Assembly: GCA_963735005.1 (NCBI GenBank)
Contig: CAVTJA010000010.1
Coordinates: 496,001 to 560,000, forward strand
Origin: WTKG01 sp963735005
Lineage (GTDB): Bacteria; Actinomycetota; Actinomycetes; Actinomycetales; Demequinaceae
Direction of reading: 5' to 3'
DNA: 64,000 nucleotides
Shown: one piece after another, positions 61,027-64,000 of the stretch
Layout of the letters: each line of letters begins with the position of its first letter
Position numbering within the stretch: position 1 is the stretch's first letter
Translations under genes and position numbers: made by a program
The notes under the pieces: generated by a model
Databases searched by the model: none
What the model was told of the DNA's origin: nothing
Seen by the model: only the letters and a program-made list of their open reading frames with translations

Positions 61027-61097
61027 CTTGTCTCCTCCATTGCTTCGTGTCGACATCTTTGACGACCGAGCCGCCAACTGGCGACGTTCGAGAGTTA

Positions 61098-61110
61098 ATC
61101 ATACATGTGA
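61098..61110. promoter_or_regulatory. Candidate GntR operator D, upstream of the CUT1 binding-protein gene
   Basis: ATCATACATGTGA shares ATCATAC with operator B and its reverse complement shares GTATGAT with operator E. It is about 75 bp before the SBP start, in the 281-bp divergent region 61027-61307. Confidence 0.45.
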
Positions 61111-61202
61111 CGTCTTAGCAACAGACTTTAGGTCACGGGAAGGTCACGGATAGCGAGGCGCGCGAGACGAGAGGTCGTCGGATCCATCCGCGGGCATCCA
61201 AA

Positions 61203-61215
61203 ACGTATGATGTAT
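61203..61215. promoter_or_regulatory. Candidate GntR operator E, upstream of the mutarotase-AKR-kinase operon
   Basis: ACGTATGATGTAT; its reverse complement contains ACATCATACGT, identical to 11 bases of operator B. It is about 95 bp before the mutarotase ATG. Confidence 0.6.
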
Positions 61216-61307
61216 CCTGTGTCGCGAAACGCATCCCGGCGAGAATCAGCGAGGACGGCAATGAGGCTTTGGGGAATCAGCGCGTCGCGAACCGTGGCGG
61301 TGACCCG

Positions 61308-61655
61308 ATGACCGGATCAGGCGTGACCCCTGAGCGGCGAGCAATGGTCGTGGGCGTGAAGCCCGAGCTACGTGACCGCTACCTCAAGCTTCACTCCGCC
61401 GTGTGGCCTGAAGTTGAGGCAGCGCTGCGCGCATGCAACGTCACCAACTATTCGATCTTCATCTTCGGCGACGTCCTGTTCGCGTATTACGAATATGTGG
61501 GACTCGACCACGACGCCGATATGGCTCGCATCGGCGAGGATGCGCGCACGCGCGAGTGGTGGACCCTCACAGATCCTTGCCAGGTGCCCCTTGGCGAGGC
61601 GCCGGATGGCCGCTCGCCTTGGAAGCAACTTGACGAGGTCTGGCACCTCTCATGA
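61308..61655 (+). CDS. L-rhamnose/L-fucose mutarotase family protein
   Basis: A 115-residue RhaM-family protein (formerly DUF718) that interconverts sugar anomers. Hallmarks are YLKLHSAVWPEVEAALRAC, with the active His in LHSAVW, NYSIFIFGDVLFAYYEYVG and REWWTLTDPCQ. Here it would supply the anomer for the aldose 1-dehydrogenase next door. ATG 61308 is used; the frame is open a little further upstream. The stop overlaps the AKR start (ATGA). Confidence 0.88.
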   Translation: MTGSGVTPERRAMVVGVKPELRDRYLKLHSAVWPEVEAALRACNVTNYSIFIFGDVLFAYYEYVGLDHDADMARIGEDARTREWWTLTDPCQVPLGEAPDGRSPWKQLDEVWHLS

Positions 61656-62653
61656 GTCTGACGGCGAACGCACCATTGGCCGCCCAGGTTCCGCAAGGCA
61701 TCGGCTTCGGCGGTGCGAGCGTCGGCAACCTGCGCCGGGCGATTTCGGACGACCAGGCGGAGCGCGCGATTCGTAGGGCTTGGGACCGCGGCGTTCGGTA
61801 CTTCGACACGGCGCCCCACTACGGTTTGGGACTGTCCGAACGGCGCCTCGGCGCCACGCTGCGCACGTTTCCGCGTCACGAATTCTGCCTGTCAACCAAG
61901 GTGGGCCGCATGCTCGTACCGCGGGTTCCACCCCTTGAGCAGGACGACGACGGCTTCGTCGTTCCCGGCGACCTCAAGCGTCGCTGGGATTTCACGGTTG
62001 GCGGCGTACGCGACAGCATCGAGCAGAGCCTGGATCGGATGGGCCTGGCGGGCATCAATATCGCCTTCGCGCACGATCCGGACCAGGCCTATGAAGGGGC
62101 ACAGCTCGAGGGGCTTCAAGCGCTCGCCGCCGCGAAAGACGCGGGTCTCGTCGCGGCCGTCGGCATCGGCACCAACTCCACGCAAGGGCTGGTTGACGCC
62201 GTAGATCGAGGCTTGATCGACGTGCTCATGCTCGCCAACCGGTACACGTTGCTCGACTATCAGGAGGCACTCCCAGTGCTCGCCGCGGCGGACCGCACGG
62301 GCACCGTTGTCGTGGCTGCAGGGGTTTTCAATTCGGGCCTGCTGGCGACCCCGCGCCCCGCGCCGGGGGCTCACTTCGACTATCAGGAAGCCCACCCGGA
62401 GGTGGTTGAGGCCGTGCATGCGATTGCGGACATTTGCGAGGCGCACGGCGTCGACGTTCCGACCGCCGCTATCGCTTTCCCACTGCTCCAACCCTCGGTA
62501 CGTTCAGTAGTACTCGGAATGCGGTCCGAGCACGACGTGGACGAGAACATGGATCGCTTCGAACGGGAGGTCCCGTCAGAGCTCTGGCGCGACCTCGCCT
62601 CGGCGGGGCTCATCGAGGCAGAAGCTGTCTCGCCCACCGGGAGTTCGACGTGA
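61652..62653 (+). CDS. Aldo/keto reductase, predicted L-fucose / D-threo-aldose 1-dehydrogenase
   Basis: A 333-residue AKR with the catalytic tetrad Asp52 and Tyr57 (YFDTAPHYGLGLSERRLG), Lys83 (STKVGRML) and His in IAFAHDPDQAYEG. The sequence is of the D-threo-aldose 1-dehydrogenase group, which oxidises L-fucose, L-galactose or D-arabinose to the lactone; this fits the lactonase and dehydratase elsewhere in the island. It lies between a coupled mutarotase and a sugar kinase. Confidence 0.88.
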   Translation: MSLTANAPLAAQVPQGIGFGGASVGNLRRAISDDQAERAIRRAWDRGVRYFDTAPHYGLGLSERRLGATLRTFPRHEFCLSTKVGRMLVPRVPPLEQDDDGFVVPGDLKRRWDFTVGGVRDSIEQSLDRMGLAGINIAFAHDPDQAYEGAQLEGLQALAAAKDAGLVAAVGIGTNSTQGLVDAVDRGLIDVLMLANRYTLLDYQEALPVLAAADRTGTVVVAAGVFNSGLLATPRPAPGAHFDYQEAHPEVVEAVHAIADICEAHGVDVPTAAIAFPLLQPSVRSVVLGMRSEHDVDENMDRFEREVPSELWRDLASAGLIEAEAVSPTGSST

Positions 62654-62678
62654 CGGCGAATCAACAAGAGAAGAGGTC

Positions 62679-63785
62679 ATGATGTCGGTGCTAAGCCTGC
62701 GAGCCGCGAACGAAGTCCAGTTCGACGAGATTTCGCTTGGAGAGGTGATGCTGCGCCTCGACCCGGGCGAGGGCCGCATTCGCACCGCGCGCAGCTTTCA
62801 GGTGTGGGAGGGCGGCGGCGAGTACAACGTTGCCCGCGGCCTACGGCGGGTTTTCGGACAGCGCGTCGGCATCGTCACCGCCCTCGTGGATAACGCCGTG
62901 GGGCGCCTAGTCGAGGACTGCATGCTGACGGGCGGTGTCGATACCAGCTTGGTGCGTTGGGCGCCGTTCGACGGCGTGGGTCGCGACGCCCGCAACGGCC
63001 TCAACTTCACGGAGCGCGGATTTGGCGTGCGGGGCGCGCTCGGAGTCTCCGACCGCGGCCACACCGCGGCGTCGCAGATGGCGCCGGGCGACATCGATTG
63101 GGACCACATCTTTGGCGACCTTGGGGCGCGCTGGTTCCACACCGGAGGAATTTTCGCAGCGCTGTCGGAGTCCGCGGCCGAGGTTGTGGTCGAGGCCGTG
63201 ACCGCTGCCAAGCGCCACGGCACCATCGTCTCGTACGACCTCAACTACCGGCCCAGCCTGTGGAGCGCGATCGGCGGGATCGCCAAGGCACAGGAGGTCA
63301 ACAAGCGGATTGCGCCCCTCGTGGACGTGATGATCGGCAACGAAGAGGACTTCACCGCGTGCCTAGGCTTTGAGATCCAGGGCACGGACGAGGGCCTGAC
63401 GGCGCTCGAGACCGACGCGTTCGCAAACATGATCGCCGAGGCGTCCGCGGCGTACCCGAACTTCAGCGTGATCGCGACCACCATGCGCGGAGTGCGGAGC
63501 GCCACCGTCAACGACTGGAGCGCGATTGCCTGGTCGCAAGAGTCGGGCATCGTGACATCAACTCAACGTCCAGGCCTCGAGATCCTCGACCGCGTCGGGG
63601 GCGGCGATTCGTTCGCGTCCGGCATGATCTCGGCCCTGCTCGACGGCGGCGGTCTCCAAGCCGCCGTCGAGCTTGGGGCGGCGCACGGCGCGCTCGCCAT
63701 GACGACGCCCGGCGACACCTCGATGGCTACCCGGGCGGAGGTCGAGGGCCTCGCCGGAGGAGCGGGTGCCCGCGTCGTCCGGTAG
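62679..63785 (+). CDS. PfkB family sugar kinase, probable 2-keto-3-deoxygluconate kinase
   Basis: A 368-residue ribokinase-type enzyme. The N-terminus has GEVMLRLDPGEGRIRTARSF and EGGGEYNVARGLRRVFG, typical of KdgK, and the ATP/anion motif with the catalytic Asp is DRVGGGDSFASGMISAL. SYDLNYRPSLW is the conserved central strand. It would phosphorylate KDG to KDPG for the aldolase at 53 kb. ATG 62679 follows AAGAGAAGAGG. It ends the mutarotase-AKR-kinase operon. Confidence 0.9.
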   Translation: MMSVLSLRAANEVQFDEISLGEVMLRLDPGEGRIRTARSFQVWEGGGEYNVARGLRRVFGQRVGIVTALVDNAVGRLVEDCMLTGGVDTSLVRWAPFDGVGRDARNGLNFTERGFGVRGALGVSDRGHTAASQMAPGDIDWDHIFGDLGARWFHTGGIFAALSESAAEVVVEAVTAAKRHGTIVSYDLNYRPSLWSAIGGIAKAQEVNKRIAPLVDVMIGNEEDFTACLGFEIQGTDEGLTALETDAFANMIAEASAAYPNFSVIATTMRGVRSATVNDWSAIAWSQESGIVTSTQRPGLEILDRVGGGDSFASGMISALLDGGGLQAAVELGAAHGALAMTTPGDTSMATRAEVEGLAGGAGARVVR

Positions 63786-63803
63786 TGGCGTGCGCCGGGG
63801 CTG

Positions 63804-64000
63804 CTAGCGCTTGGCTTTGAACCGCCGCAGCCGCAGCGAGTTGCCCACCACGAACAGGCTGGAGCCGCCCATCGCGGCCGACGCGATCATCGGGTTGAGG
63901 ATGCCGAACGCGGCCAGCGGGATCGCCGCGACGTTGTAGGCGAACGCCCAGAACAGGTTGCCGCGGATCACCGACAGCGTGCGGCGCGACAGCCGGATCG
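63804..64000 (-). CDS. Copper-type P-type ATPase, C-terminal fragment (runs off the window)
   Basis: Only 65 residues are visible: LSRRTLSVIRGNLFWAFAYN, then VAAIPLAAFGILNPMIASAA and SSLFVVGNSLRLRRFKAKR. This is the last membrane-helix pair of a P1B-type (CopA-like) copper exporter, where the N of FAYN and the M/S residues near MIASAAMGGSS form the second transport site. It converges on the kinase gene, 18 bp apart. Confidence 0.88.
   Translation of the reverse strand, partial: IRLSRRTLSVIRGNLFWAFAYNVAAIPLAAFGILNPMIASAAMGGSSLFVVGNSLRLRRFKAKR

Noticed and set aside
61269..61307. Longer N-terminus for the mutarotase
   Set aside because: The additional residues (GNQRVANRGGDP) have no family similarity, so ATG 61308 is preferred.
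1..64000. CRISPR array or known defence system
   Set aside because: No spaced short repeats and no cas, restriction, toxin-antitoxin or abortive infection gene was recognised. The only mobile element is the single IS.

Overview
The window is 64 kb of high-GC DNA from an actinobacterium. A bldC-type regulator beside purM, a DUF3073 gene, a GNAT-free pur block with small PurL, many GTG/TTG starts and several apparently leaderless genes all fit Actinomycetota. Micrococcales, near Cellulomonadaceae or Demequinaceae, is my best guess, but this is inference and not proven. The window is chromosomal: housekeeping genes (tRNAs, purLFM, metZ, gal genes) alternate with accessory sugar-catabolism genes. 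No gene-free stretch exceeds about 300 bp.

Layout. 1-7.8 kb: 5' part of an SPFH protein, an LtrA membrane protein, a TetR/MMPL-exporter pair, an effector-binding-domain protein, a flavodoxin-like protein, a YkvA protein, a beta-carbonic anhydrase and an SDR. 7.8-9.0 kb: a complete IS3-family (IS407-group) element with inverted repeats, a 4-bp target duplication and a GGGAAAC frameshift site. 9.1-14.7 kb: LacI regulator and a Leloir galactose operon (galT, galK and two tandem galE genes). 14.8-18.9 kb: TetR regulator and a MacB/FtsX-type ABC operon ending in two tiny membrane proteins. 18.9-19.7 kb: a minimal zinc peptidase and tRNA-Glu, tRNA-Asp, tRNA-Phe. 19.8-22.3 kb: holin-X-like protein, EamA transporter, Ogt, BldC, DUF3073. 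22.4-29.3 kb: a tightly overlapping purL / GH6 cellulase / sterol-carrier / membrane protein / purF / purM block. 29.4-38.1 kb: lipoproteins sharing a C-terminal domain, a serpin, an NlpC/P60 peptidase, a two-component system and an ECF sigma/anti-sigma-like pair. 38.2-43.0 kb: an ABC operon with two FtsX-type permeases broken by many frame changes. 43.1-43.8 kb: a Cys/His-rich protein and a rhodanese. 43.8-63.8 kb: a large sugar and sugar-acid catabolic island, interrupted only by metZ. 63.8-64 kb: 3' end of a copper-type P-type ATPase.

The island encodes a full predicted non-phosphorylating L-fucose route: mutarotase, aldose 1-dehydrogenase, lactonase, L-fuconate dehydratase, 2-keto-3-deoxy-L-fuconate dehydrogenase and a fumarylacetoacetate-hydrolase-family enzyme giving pyruvate plus lactate. 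It also has a second arm (zinc dehydrogenase, KduD, KDG kinase, KDPG aldolase, a second enolase-superfamily dehydratase), two ABC importers and two FadR-type GntR regulators. Five related operator-like sequences (core ACATCATACGT) lie in front of the island's transcription units and suggest one shared regulon.

A caution: purM, the serpin gene and both FtsX-type genes at 39-43 kb contain frame changes without accompanying nonsense mutations. This looks more like sequence indels than gene decay, but it cannot be decided from the sequence alone.
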